Assembly (NCBI GenBank): GCA_029268325.1
Contig: JAJUGC010000043.1
Location: forward strand, 1 to 10,491
Source of the DNA: Gammaproteobacteria bacterium
GTDB taxonomy: Bacteria > Pseudomonadota > Gammaproteobacteria > Pseudomonadales > Oleiphilaceae
Length of the DNA: 10,491 bases
Direction: 5' to 3'
In this document: positions 1 through 6,237 of the stretch, piece after piece
How the letters are laid out: each line of letters starts with the position of its first letter
Numbering within the stretch: the first letter of the stretch is position 1
Position numbers and translations under genes: made by a program
The notes under the pieces: model-generated
What the model saw: only the letters and a program-made list of their open reading frames with translations
Told to the model about the DNA's origin: nothing
Databases searched by the model: none

Positions 1-284
1 CGCCCCTGGTGGGTGATCAGGTAATCCGTGACCAGGGCTCCCCGGGAGCGGGGGCCCGGGGGAACTGCCGGTTCCCGGACATTGGTAACGGCCGCCAGGT
101 ATCCTTGGCGGTTGAGGCCGAGCCAGCTGCCCCCGGCTTGCAGGTCCTTGCCGCCCAGCAGGTTGGGGGCTTCCGGCCAAAACTGGGCCGGGCGCGTGGG
201 GCGGGCGTGGAACTCGTCCCGGTTGCCAAGAAAGATCAGCGGGTAGCGGGGGTGAAGCTTATAGGCAAAGGCGATCAAACACAC
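1..284 (-). CDS. NRDE/TANGO2-family protein, N-terminal part (runs off the left edge)
   Basis: The reading frame starts at a GTG (284-282) and gives MCLIAFAYKLHPRYPLIFLG, followed directly by NRDEF at residues 21-25. An in-frame stop at 302-300 lies just upstream with no ATG, TTG or CTG between, so the GTG start is well fixed. The invariant MC start, the NRDE signature, a GGxD-x5-GGSWLG segment (about residues 44-56), an AAVTNVR strand (about 64-70) and SRG-LV-DYL further on are typical of this family. Only about 94 of roughly 250 expected residues are visible. Family knowledge: eukaryotic TANGO2 members have been linked to heme handling and Golgi organisation, while the role of bacterial members is not settled. 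The family has been compared with N-terminal-nucleophile hydrolases because of the conserved Cys2. The gene is transcribed divergently from the TauE/SafE gene. Family assignment is firm; function is unknown. Confidence 0.9.
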   Translation of the reverse strand, partial: MCLIAFAYKLHPRYPLIFLGNRDEFHARPTRPAQFWPEAPNLLGGKDLQAGGSWLGLNRQGYLAAVTNVREPAVPPGPRSRGALVTDYLITHQG

Positions 285-582
285 GGCACACCTGTTCGGT
301 TATTTTCTCGGTGAGGCCCGACCTCCATGGATGCAAGGTCGGAGCCAGCAGCGCGCAAAGCTGTATGGGGCGGACGGTCCGGTGAGTCTGTTAGGGAGGC
401 CTGGCCCTTGTTAGGGTGAGGCAGTCCCATCGAACCAGAACTCGTTAAAAAGCCGGTTAAAAATTGGGTGTAGAGCCCGCGCGTTCCATGTCGGATATGA
501 TACCATGCTTTCTTTCGGCCATCGGCCCATCAGTCTTACCGAACGTTGATTCCTGGTTGTTGATTAGAGGTTGCGCTCCCCC
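285..582. other. Divergent intergenic spacer between the NRDE gene and the TauE/SafE gene
   Basis: This 298-bp spacer has no convincing ORF and must carry the start signals of both divergent genes. Visible structure is as follows. An inverted repeat CCGACCT/AGGTCGG lies at 318-324 and 336-342 with an 11-base loop. An odd palindrome CGGAC-G-GTCCG lies at 371-381. TGTTAGGG occurs as a direct repeat at 389-396 and 409-416, offset by 20 bp. GTTAAAAA occurs as a direct repeat at 444-451 and 456-463, offset by 12 bp. A possible -10 hexamer TATGAT lies at 496-501, but no good -35 sits at the right distance, so no promoter is called. Confidence 0.5.
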
Positions 583-1380
583 ATGCTTGTGCTCGCCGCT
601 TATCTCGTTTTAGGCGCTATTGCCGGAACTCTGAGTGGGTTATTTGGAATTGGCGGTGGCCTCATTATTGTGCCAGCCCTGGTCTTCGGGTTCGGCCTTC
701 AGGGCGTTTCACCGGAGATTGCAGTGCATCTGGCGGTGGGCACCTCCCTGGCGACCATTATTTTCACCTCCATCAGCTCGGTGCGGGCCCATCACAGCCG
801 GGGAGCTGTCCGGTTTGACCTGTTCTGGCCCATGGCGACGGGGATTGTGATCGGTACCGCCATTGGGGTGAACACGGCGGTAGCCCTGAGCGGTGAAACC
901 CTGAAAATGATCATCGGGATTTTTGCCATTGGGGTCGCTATTCAAATGGGCTTCGGACTGAAGCCAAAGCCGTCTCGCGATGTTCCCGGTAAGGCCAGTT
1001 TGACGGTGGTGGGCAGTGGTATTGGCTGGGCGTCGGCCCTGTTTGGGATTGGTGGTGGGACCCTCACGGTTCCCTTCCTGTCTTGGTGTAACGTCAGGAT
1101 GCAACAGGTGGTGGGCACGTCCGCGGCGTGCGGACTGCCCATTGCGATTTCCGGAGCCCTGACCAATGCCTGGGCCGGCTGGGGGCATCCGGATCTGCCA
1201 AACTGGAGTACCGGGTTCGTCTATTGGCCGGCCTTGATCGGCATTGCCCTAACCAGCATGTATTTTGCCAAGTTCGGTGTGCGCCTGGCCCATCACCTGA
1301 AGCCCGAGGTGCTGAAGCGCTCCTTTGCGGTCCTGCTGGTAATTGTGGGCTTGCGTTTTCTGTGGAGTGCCTGGGCCTGA
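583..1380 (+). CDS. TauE/SafE-family (sulfite exporter-type) membrane permease
   Basis: A very hydrophobic protein of 265 residues, probably with about eight membrane segments, which fits the TauE/SafE family (PF01925). The family's internal repeat is clear. FGIGGG at residues 21-26, followed by a hydrophobic stretch and VP, recurs as FGIGGG at 154-159, again followed by VP. Each half also has a VGTS motif (VGTSLA and VGTSAA). Start choice: a TTG at 571 also opens this frame, but the purine-rich AGAGG (566-570) abuts it, whereas it sits 12 nt before the ATG at 583. I therefore prefer the ATG. Family members move sulfite, sulfoacetate or other organosulfur anions across the inner membrane, and the substrate here cannot be read from sequence. 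The gene lies 56 bp upstream of lgt on the same strand and may be co-transcribed with it. I see no sulfur-metabolism neighbour that would identify the substrate. Confidence 0.9.
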   Translation: MLVLAAYLVLGAIAGTLSGLFGIGGGLIIVPALVFGFGLQGVSPEIAVHLAVGTSLATIIFTSISSVRAHHSRGAVRFDLFWPMATGIVIGTAIGVNTAVALSGETLKMIIGIFAIGVAIQMGFGLKPKPSRDVPGKASLTVVGSGIGWASALFGIGGGTLTVPFLSWCNVRMQQVVGTSAACGLPIAISGALTNAWAGWGHPDLPNWSTGFVYWPALIGIALTSMYFAKFGVRLAHHLKPEVLKRSFAVLLVIVGLRFLWSAWA

Positions 1381-1436
1381 AAGGGGCTCAGTTAATTACT
1401 AAACGAAGTTTGACCGCAACATGAAAGAGGATTTCC

Positions 1437-2294
1437 ATGCTGCAATATCCGCAAATTGATCCGGTCGCCATTTCTCTCGGACCACTGCAGGTTCACTGGT
1501 ACGGGCTGATGTATCTGGTCGGCCTGGGGGCCGGTTGGTGGCTGGCAACACGCCGGGTGCGGCGTTCTGGCGCCATCATGACCGAGCAACAGGTGGGAGA
1601 CTTGGTGTTTTGGGTGGCGCTGGGCGTCATTCTGGGCGGGCGGCTGGGCTATGTCCTGTTTTACAACTTTGACCAGTTCCTCCAGGAACCTCTGTCCCTG
1701 TTCTACATCTGGGAAGGAGGCATGGCATTCCATGGTGGCTTGATTGGCGTCATCCTGGCGATGCTGCTGTTTGCCCGCAAGCTAGGGCTGAAGTTTTTCC
1801 AGATCGCTGACTTTGTGGCACCTTTTGTCCCCATCGGCCTGGGAGCCGGGCGCATCGGCAACTTTATCAACGGTGAGTTGTGGGGGCGGGCAACGGATCT
1901 TCCCTGGGGGATGCAGTTTCCAGGCGCCGGAGAGGTTTACCGGCATCCTTCCCAGCTTTACCAATTTGCCCTGGAAGGGGTGGTGCTGTTTGCTCTGCTC
2001 TGGTGGTTTTCGTCCCGGCCCCGTCCGATGATGGCGGTGTCGGGTTTGTTTTTGGTGGGATACGGCAGCTTCCGCATTCTGGTGGAGTTCGTGCGTGAGC
2101 CAGATGCCCATCTGGGATATCTGGCTTTTGACTGGCTGACCATGGGACAGCTGCTATCCTTGCCCATGGTTTTGGCCGGCGTGTTCCTGATGGTCTGGGC
2201 CTATCGCCGTCAAGGGGCGGAGCCCGCTACGGCCAACAACGAGGTCAAACCAGCCAAATCAGCCGGTAAACGTTCAGCAGGTAAGAAGTCATGA
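1437..2294 (+). CDS. lgt: Prolipoprotein diacylglyceryl transferase
   Basis: Lgt transfers diacylglycerol from phosphatidylglycerol to the lipobox cysteine of prolipoproteins in the inner membrane, the first step of lipoprotein maturation. The protein has 285 residues (E. coli 291) with repeated hydrophobic segments. The HWYGLMY motif ends at Y26, matching the essential E. coli Tyr26. HGG begins at H99, corresponding to E. coli His103. The family signature GRIGNFINGE spans residues 138-147 and contains R139, N142 and E147, equivalent to E. coli R143, N146 and E151. A C-terminal RxxVEFxRxPDAHLG motif is also present (R213, R220). The C-terminus ends in a Lys/Ala/Ser-rich tail of about 20 residues, probably cytoplasmic. 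The SD AAAGAGG (1424-1430) lies 6 nt before the ATG. The stop overlaps the thyA start as ATGA, which suggests translational coupling. Confidence 0.97.
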   Translation: MLQYPQIDPVAISLGPLQVHWYGLMYLVGLGAGWWLATRRVRRSGAIMTEQQVGDLVFWVALGVILGGRLGYVLFYNFDQFLQEPLSLFYIWEGGMAFHGGLIGVILAMLLFARKLGLKFFQIADFVAPFVPIGLGAGRIGNFINGELWGRATDLPWGMQFPGAGEVYRHPSQLYQFALEGVVLFALLWWFSSRPRPMMAVSGLFLVGYGSFRILVEFVREPDAHLGYLAFDWLTMGQLLSLPMVLAGVFLMVWAYRRQGAEPATANNEVKPAKSAGKRSAGKKS

Positions 2295-3085
2295 AACAAT
2301 ATCTGGAGATGATGCGCCATGTGCGCGAGCAGGGGCATGCCAAAAGCGACCGCACCGGAACCGGAACACTGAGCGTGTTCGGCTATCAGATGCGTTTCAA
2401 CCTGCAGGAAGGTTTCCCCCTGGTCACGACCAAGAAGCTGCATTTGCGCTCCATTATTCACGAGCTGCTCTGGTTTTTATCCGGCGACACCAATGTGCGC
2501 TATCTCCAGGAAAATGGCGTCACTATTTGGGATGAGTGGGCAGACGAAAACGGCGATCTGGGGCCGGTGTATGGCTATCAGTGGCGCAGCTGGCCGACGC
2601 CGGATGGCGGCCACATCGATCAGATTTCCAATGTGCTCCACCAGCTTAAAACCAATCCGGACTCCCGGCGTCACCTGGTCGTCGCCTATAACCCCTCCTG
2701 TGTGGATCAGATGGCACTGCCGCCGTGCCACAGCCTGTTCCAGTTCTACGTGGCCGATGGGCGCCTGTCTTGCCAGCTGTACCAGCGTAGTGCGGATATC
2801 TTCCTGGGCGTGCCCTTCAATATTGCCAGCTACGCCTTGCTGACCCATATGTTTGCCCAGCAATGCGGCCTGGAAGTGGGGGATTTCGTCTGGACCGGTG
2901 GCGACGTTCACCTGTACAGCAACCATTTGGAGCAGGCGGACTTGCAGCTTTCCCGTGAGCCCAAACCTCTGCCGCGGCTGGTGATTCACCGCAAACCCGA
3001 GTCTCTCTTCGACTACAAGTTTGAGGACTTCGAGATCCTGGACTACGAACCCTGGCCCCATATCAAGGCGCCTGTGGCCGTCTAG
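2291..3085 (+). CDS. thyA: Thymidylate synthase
   Basis: ThyA methylates dUMP to dTMP using 5,10-methylenetetrahydrofolate and releases dihydrofolate, in the cytoplasm. The 264 residues match the E. coli enzyme exactly in length and align without visible gaps. The catalytic cysteine is C146 in ALPPCHSLFQF. The DRTGTGT phosphate-binding loop (about residues 20-26), the SRR arginines near 125-127, the QRSADIFLGVPFN block (D169, N177) and GGDVHLYSNH (about 203-212) are all present. The C-terminus is APVAV, close to the APVAI of E. coli that closes over the active site. The ATG overlaps the lgt stop by 4 bp, so translation may rely on ribosomes finishing lgt. Upstream purines (AGCAGGTAAGAAG) could also serve as a ribosome site. 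A hairpin terminator follows 24 bp after the stop. FolA, encoded next, recycles the dihydrofolate product. Confidence 0.98.
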   Translation: MKQYLEMMRHVREQGHAKSDRTGTGTLSVFGYQMRFNLQEGFPLVTTKKLHLRSIIHELLWFLSGDTNVRYLQENGVTIWDEWADENGDLGPVYGYQWRSWPTPDGGHIDQISNVLHQLKTNPDSRRHLVVAYNPSCVDQMALPPCHSLFQFYVADGRLSCQLYQRSADIFLGVPFNIASYALLTHMFAQQCGLEVGDFVWTGGDVHLYSNHLEQADLQLSREPKPLPRLVIHRKPESLFDYKFEDFEILDYEPWPHIKAPVAV

Positions 3086-3109
3086 GTGGGATTCTGGGAC
3101 TGGAAGACG

Positions 3110-3140
3110 AACAAGGCCGGTACTCCGGCCTTTGTTATTT
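3110..3140 (+). terminator. Rho-independent terminator after thyA
   Basis: An 8-bp stem AAGGCCGG/CCGGCCTT closes a TACT loop, and the left arm can extend to AACA with one bulge. It is followed by TTTGTTATTT. It sits 25 nt after the thyA stop and probably ends the TauE-lgt-thyA transcript, so folA would be at least partly transcribed from its own promoter. Confidence 0.8.
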
Positions 3141-3156
3141 CTGGATTGTGATCCAG
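3141..3156 (+). other. Small hairpin between the thyA terminator and folA
   Basis: CTGGAT (3141-3146) and ATCCAG (3151-3156) form a perfect 6-bp stem around TGTG, immediately after the thyA terminator T-tract. It could be an operator half-site pair upstream of the folA promoter, or simply a second hairpin backing up the terminator. The sequence alone does not separate these. Confidence 0.4.
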
Positions 3157-3162
3157 CCCGGC

Positions 3163-3191
3163 TCGAATTCGGAGCGCCAGTTGGGGATAAT
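3163..3191 (+). promoter_or_regulatory. Candidate sigma-70 promoter for folA
   Basis: GATAAT (3186-3191) matches 5 of 6 bases of the -10 consensus. At a 17-bp spacing the -35 region is TCGAAT (3163-3168), only 3 of 6. Transcription would begin near 3198, about 35 nt before the folA start. The placement after a terminator supports some promoter here, but the hexamers alone are weak. Confidence 0.35.
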
Positions 3192-3219
3192 GCGGGCAAC
3201 CTATAGAACTCACTAAGGA

Positions 3220-3231
3220 GCGAGGCCTCGC
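3220..3231 (+). repeat. 12-bp palindrome in the folA ribosome-binding region
   Basis: GCGAGGCCTCGC is a perfect palindrome ending 1 nt before the folA ATG. It overlaps the 3' end of AAGGAG and contains the better-spaced GAGG. As DNA it could be a compact protein site. As RNA the arms are adjacent, so only a small-loop hairpin is possible. Confidence 0.5.
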
Positions 3232-3232
3232 C

Positions 3233-3742
3233 ATGAAAGTTACCGTTGTCGTTGCCATGTCCACCAACCGGGTGATTGGCCGCAATAACAAGTTACCTTG
3301 GTACATCCCGGGCGACCTCAAGTTTTTCAAGCAGGTTACCATGGGCAAGCCAGTGGTCATGGGCCGTAAGACCTATGAGTCTATCGGCAAGCCGCTGCCG
3401 GGACGGGATAACATTGTGATCACCCGGGATCGGAGCTGGAAAGCGGATGGGGTCAAGGTGGCCCATGATATTGACCAGGCATTGACCATCGCCAAGGCCA
3501 GCGCCGAAACCTCCGGTGCCGCAGAGGTGATGGTCATCGGAGGGGCGCAGATTTATGAGGCGGTGATGCCCCTTGTCGATCGGCTTTACTTGACCCAGGT
3601 ACAGGCTTTTATTGAAGGGGATGCGGTCTTCCCACCGCTGGATTGGGATGAGTGGGAGGAAATCTCCCGGGAGGACTTTGAGGCACAAGACCCCAATCCC
3701 TTCGACTACAGCATTATCGTCTATGACCGCCTGACCCAGTAG
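3233..3742 (+). CDS. folA: Dihydrofolate reductase, trimethoprim-target type
   Basis: FolA reduces dihydrofolate to tetrahydrofolate with NADPH, completing the cycle begun by ThyA. The protein has 169 residues (E. coli 159). The order of motifs is classic: VIGRNNKLPW with W23, then the active-site acid D28 (E. coli D27) and F32 (E. coli F31), MGRKTYESIG, the PLPGR NADPH/folate loop, MVIGGAQIYE with the paired cofactor glycines, and YLTQV containing the threonine equivalent to E. coli T113. The extra length appears to come from a loop of about eight residues before MVIGG and from the C-terminal region. It is chromosomal in character, with flanks like its neighbours, so nothing suggests an acquired resistance gene. 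AAGGAG (3215-3220) lies 12 nt from the ATG and GAGG (3222-3225) lies 7 nt from it. Either could be the ribosome site. The second is inside a 12-bp palindrome. Confidence 0.97.
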   Translation: MKVTVVVAMSTNRVIGRNNKLPWYIPGDLKFFKQVTMGKPVVMGRKTYESIGKPLPGRDNIVITRDRSWKADGVKVAHDIDQALTIAKASAETSGAAEVMVIGGAQIYEAVMPLVDRLYLTQVQAFIEGDAVFPPLDWDEWEEISREDFEAQDPNPFDYSIIVYDRLTQ

Positions 3743-3795
3743 TTGCCGCTATTGTGGAGCCCTTGCTGAAGGGGCGAAACAGGGGGAGTAGAAAC

Positions 3796-3824
3796 AAAAA
3801 CGGGCGCTTGAGCGCCCGTTTTTT
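3796..3824. terminator. Bidirectional rho-independent terminator between folA and ilvD
   Basis: The stem ACGGGCGC/GCGCCCGT with a TTGA loop is flanked by five A on the left and six T on the right. Both strands therefore read as a strong GC hairpin followed by a U-tract. It lies 53 nt past the folA stop (+) and 10 nt past the ilvD stop (-), fitting termination of both convergent transcripts. Confidence 0.92.
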
Positions 3825-3834
3825 GCGCTGGCGG

Positions 3835-5679
3835 TTAGTCCAGCATATCCAGGTTGCGCACCTCACCCTTGTCGGCACTGGTGGCCAGCAGGGCATAGGC
3901 TTTCAGGGCCGGCGTGACGCGACGCTGACGGGGCTGTGCCGGTTTCCAGGCTGCTTTGCCCTTGGCTTCCATGGCAGCGCGGCGACGAGCCAGCTCCTCG
4001 GGGGAGACATCCATATTGATGGTGCGGTTGGGGATGTCGATCAGGATGCGGTCGCCATCTTCTACCAGGCCAATGGCGCCACCGGCTGCGGCTTCCGGGG
4101 AAACGTGGCCGATGGACAGACCCGAGGTCCCGCCGGAGAAACGGCCGTCGGTCAGCAGGGCACAGACCTTGCCCAGGTCCTTGGACTTCAGGTAACTGGT
4201 GGGGTACAGCATTTCCTGCATGCCCGGTCCGCCGCGGGGGCCTTCGTAGCGGATGATCACCACATCGCCCGGCTGGACTTCGTCCTGGAGGATGCCCCGG
4301 ACTGCAGCGTCCTGGCTTTCGTAAATCCGGGCACGGCCTTCGAACACCAGGATGCTCTCATCGACCCCGGCGGTTTTGACGATACAGCCATTTTCAGCGA
4401 TGTTGCCGTACAGAACGGCCAAGCCACCTTCGGTGCTATAGGCGTTCTCGACGCTGCGGATACAGCCGTTCTCCCGGTCCAGGTCCAGGGAAGGCCAGCG
4501 GGTGGCCTGGCTGAACGCCTGCTGGGTGGGAATACCGGCAGGTCCGGCCTTGAAGAAGGTGTGCACGGCCTCATCGTCGGTGCGAATAATATCCCAGCGG
4601 TCCAGGGCATCTTTCAGGGTCGGGCTGTGGACGGTGGGTACGTCTGTGTGCAGCAGGCCGGCCCGGTCCAGCTCCCCCAGGATGGCGGGAATACCACCGG
4701 CACGGTGAACGTCCTCAATATGGTAGTTGGGGGTGTTCGGCGCCACTTTGCAGAACTGGGGTACCTTGCGGGACAAACGATCGATATCGCTCAGGGTGAA
4801 GTCGACCTGGGCTTCCTGGGCAGCGGCCAGCAGGTGCAGGATAGTGTTAGTAGAGCCACCCATGGCGATGTCCAGGGTCATGGCGTTTTCGAACGCCTTG
4901 AAGCTGGCAACGGAGCGGGGCAGCACGGATTCGTCATCCTGCTCGTAATAGCGACGGGTGATGTCGACGATGGTACGGGCTGCCTGCAAGAAGAGCTCCT
5001 TGCGGTCTGCGTGGGTGGCCAGCATGGTGCCGTTACCCGGCAGGGAGAGTCCGATGGCTTCGGTCAGGCAGTTCATGGAGTTGGCGGTGAACATACCGGA
5101 GCAGGAGCCACAGGTCGGACACGCAGAGCGCTCGTATTCGGCGGCTTGTTCGTCGCTGGCTTTGGGGTCGGCGGCGATGACCATGGCATCGACCAGATCC
5201 AGCTTGTGGACGGACAGCTTGGTCTTGCCGGCCTCCATGGGACCACCGGAGACAAAGATCGTAGGAATATTGAGGCGCAAAGCGGCCATCAGCATGCCTG
5301 GCGTGATTTTGTCGCAGTTGGAGATACAGACCAGGGCGTCGGCACAGTGGGCGTTGACCATATACTCGACGGAGTCGGCAATGATCTCCCGGGACGGCAA
5401 GCTGTAGAGCATGCCGTCGTGGCCCATGGCAATCCCATCATCGACCGCAATGGTGTTGAACTCCTTGGCAACGGCGCCCGCGGCTTCGATTTCCCGCGCC
5501 ACCAGCTGGCCCATATCCTTCAGGTGGACGTGACCGGGCACGAACTGGGTAAACGAGTTGGCAATGGCAATGATTGGCTTGTCGAAGTCTTCGGTTTTCA
5601 TGCCCGTCGCGCGCCATAGAGCACGTGCGCCGGCCATGTTGCGTCCCTGCGTGGAGGTTTTAGAGCGATACGTCGGCAT
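3835..5679 (-). CDS. ilvD: Dihydroxy-acid dehydratase
   Basis: IlvD dehydrates 2,3-dihydroxy-isovalerate and 2,3-dihydroxy-3-methylvalerate to the keto acids that give valine, leucine and isoleucine. The 614 residues compare with 616 in E. coli, which differs by a short gap near residue 157. Iron-sulfur and metal motifs are present: VDDG (residues 79-82), CISNCDKITPG with C122 and K124, and CPTCGSCSGMF with C187, C190 and C193. NAMTLDIAMGGSTNT and DGRFSGGTSGLSIGHVSPEA are also intact. The segment FVPGHVHL lacks the extra cysteine I recall from [2Fe-2S] plant-type enzymes, so this looks like the E. coli-type oxygen-sensitive [4Fe-4S] class; that subclass call is inference. The ATG has AGGA six bases upstream. 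The gene converges on folA and has a long, structured leader. Confidence 0.98.
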   Translation of the reverse strand: MPTYRSKTSTQGRNMAGARALWRATGMKTEDFDKPIIAIANSFTQFVPGHVHLKDMGQLVAREIEAAGAVAKEFNTIAVDDGIAMGHDGMLYSLPSREIIADSVEYMVNAHCADALVCISNCDKITPGMLMAALRLNIPTIFVSGGPMEAGKTKLSVHKLDLVDAMVIAADPKASDEQAAEYERSACPTCGSCSGMFTANSMNCLTEAIGLSLPGNGTMLATHADRKELFLQAARTIVDITRRYYEQDDESVLPRSVASFKAFENAMTLDIAMGGSTNTILHLLAAAQEAQVDFTLSDIDRLSRKVPQFCKVAPNTPNYHIEDVHRAGGIPAILGELDRAGLLHTDVPTVHSPTLKDALDRWDIIRTDDEAVHTFFKAGPAGIPTQQAFSQATRWPSLDLDRENGCIRSVENAYSTEGGLAVLYGNIAENGCIVKTAGVDESILVFEGRARIYESQDAAVRGILQDEVQPGDVVIIRYEGPRGGPGMQEMLYPTSYLKSKDLGKVCALLTDGRFSGGTSGLSIGHVSPEAAAGGAIGLVEDGDRILIDIPNRTINMDVSPEELARRRAAMEAKGKAAWKPAQPRQRRVTPALKAYALLATSADKGEVRNLDMLD

Positions 5680-5725
5680 GGTTGATCCTGTTTATCGAGG
5701 TGTTAGGTGGCTCTCAGGGTTTTGA

Positions 5726-5767
5726 GCCCATTTCATTAAACGGCTGCACGCGTTTAATGGAATAGGC
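5726..5767 (-). promoter_or_regulatory. Long hairpin in the presumed ilvD leader
   Basis: CATTAAACG (5734-5742) and CGTTTAATG (5751-5759) pair perfectly around an 8-base loop. Pairing continues outward through one G-U and three A-T pairs to 5730/5763, then after one mismatch through GCC/GGC (5726-5728 with 5765-5767). This gives about 16 pairs in all, ending 47 nt before the ilvD ATG. No U-tract follows on either strand, so it is not a standard terminator. A second, weaker stem GGCTC/GAGCC (5709-5713, 5724-5728) uses the same bases as the hairpin foot, so the two could be alternatives. It may be an RNA control element or an AT-cored operator. Confidence 0.55.
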
Positions 5768-5933
5768 CACTTGGTTGACGTTTTCTGACTGGTGTAGCTG
5801 GTTCCTGGGGTTGGCTCCGGCAACGGTGTTTCCAATCTGAGGGCGCCGCTATCATCCATAGTGAATCGGGCCGAATCCCCTTGAAAAACCTGGCTACCGG
5901 GCCTGTATTCGTGAACCGGCCCTACCATTCGCT

Positions 5934-5962
5934 AGCATATCAGAGAAATGAGCGAGTTTTCA
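5934..5962 (-). promoter_or_regulatory. Candidate ilvD promoter with extended -10
   Basis: Read on the minus strand, TGATATGCT (5942-5934) is a TGn-extended -10 with TATGCT matching 4 of 6. At 17 bp upstream the -35 is TGAAAA (3 of 6). Transcription from it would begin near 5927 and give a leader of about 250 nt containing the long hairpin. The prediction rests only on motif matching. Confidence 0.3.
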
Positions 5963-5984
5963 TCTATGGCGCGCTGCAAGAGCC

Positions 5985-6084
5985 GGTGGCACAGAAATCG
6001 GTGGCACGGGACCAAGCAGTAGCACGGGACGAGGTGGCACTGGAGTAGGGTGCACTGGAATACAATAAGAGTGGCATAGGAATT
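5985..6084. repeat. Degenerate 15-bp tandem repeat, six units
   Basis: Six units share a consensus close to RGTGGCACNGGANNA. They lie at 5985-5999, 6000-6017 (18 bp, a 3-bp insertion), 6018-6032, 6033-6047, 6048-6062 and, after a 7-bp gap, 6070-6084. Examples are GGTGGCACTGGAGTA and AGTAGCACGGGACGA. The invariant core is TGGCAC or a one- to two-base variant of it. On the minus strand the units would read as a five-residue periodicity of the type YSSAT, but there is no sign that this is translated. The array ends about 20 bp before the AT-rich patch that may be the HDOD promoter. Confidence 0.65.
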
Positions 6085-6237
6085 AGATTGTATCTGTACG
6101 TAAATATAACGCTGCAGTCACAGTGCCAGGGGCGTGGGAGTGCTATCTTAGGGGATTGGTTTGCAGCAGGCGGCCCGGGATCCTGGCAGAAGGGGCGACC
6201 TGCATGTAGAGGCAGTATGTGTGCATGAGCTGTACGA

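Larger units (their letters stand above)
5680..6237. other. 558-bp divergent spacer between ilvD and the HDOD gene
   Basis: No convincing gene was found here. A 78-codon frame on the minus strand (5928-5692) ends 12 nt before ilvD. It lacks a ribosome site, contains the long hairpin and resembles no family I recognise. It is also not enriched in Ile, Val or Leu codons as an attenuator leader peptide would be. The spacer holds the hairpin at 5726-5767, a candidate ilvD promoter at 5934-5962, a degenerate 15-bp tandem repeat at 5985-6084 and an AT-rich patch at 6081-6110. That patch includes TATAAC (6105-6110), which could be a -10 for the HDOD gene. Nothing clear was seen from 6111 to 6237. 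Confidence 0.5.

Noticed and set aside
571..582. TTG at 571 as the start of the TauE/SafE gene
   Set aside because: The purine-rich AGAGG directly abuts it with no spacing, whereas the ATG at 583 has workable spacing and begins at the usual N-terminus of the family.
3233..3742. FolA as an acquired trimethoprim-resistance gene
   Set aside because: It sits in a conserved housekeeping neighbourhood with thyA and lgt, has ordinary chromosomal motifs, and no integron or mobile-element sequence is near.
3754..5619. A 621-codon open frame on the plus strand covering nearly all of ilvD
   Set aside because: It lies codon-on-codon opposite ilvD. In that register antisense stops need the sense codons TTA, CTA or TCA, which are rare in a GC-rich gene, so the frame is open by codon bias. 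Its product is low-complexity and resembles no family, while ilvD is certain.
5692..5928. A 78-codon minus-strand frame ending 12 nt before ilvD, as a possible leader peptide or small gene
   Set aside because: There is no Shine-Dalgarno, it is not enriched in Ile, Val or Leu codons, it contains the hairpin arms, and it has no family resemblance. It is kept only as a note in the spacer entry.
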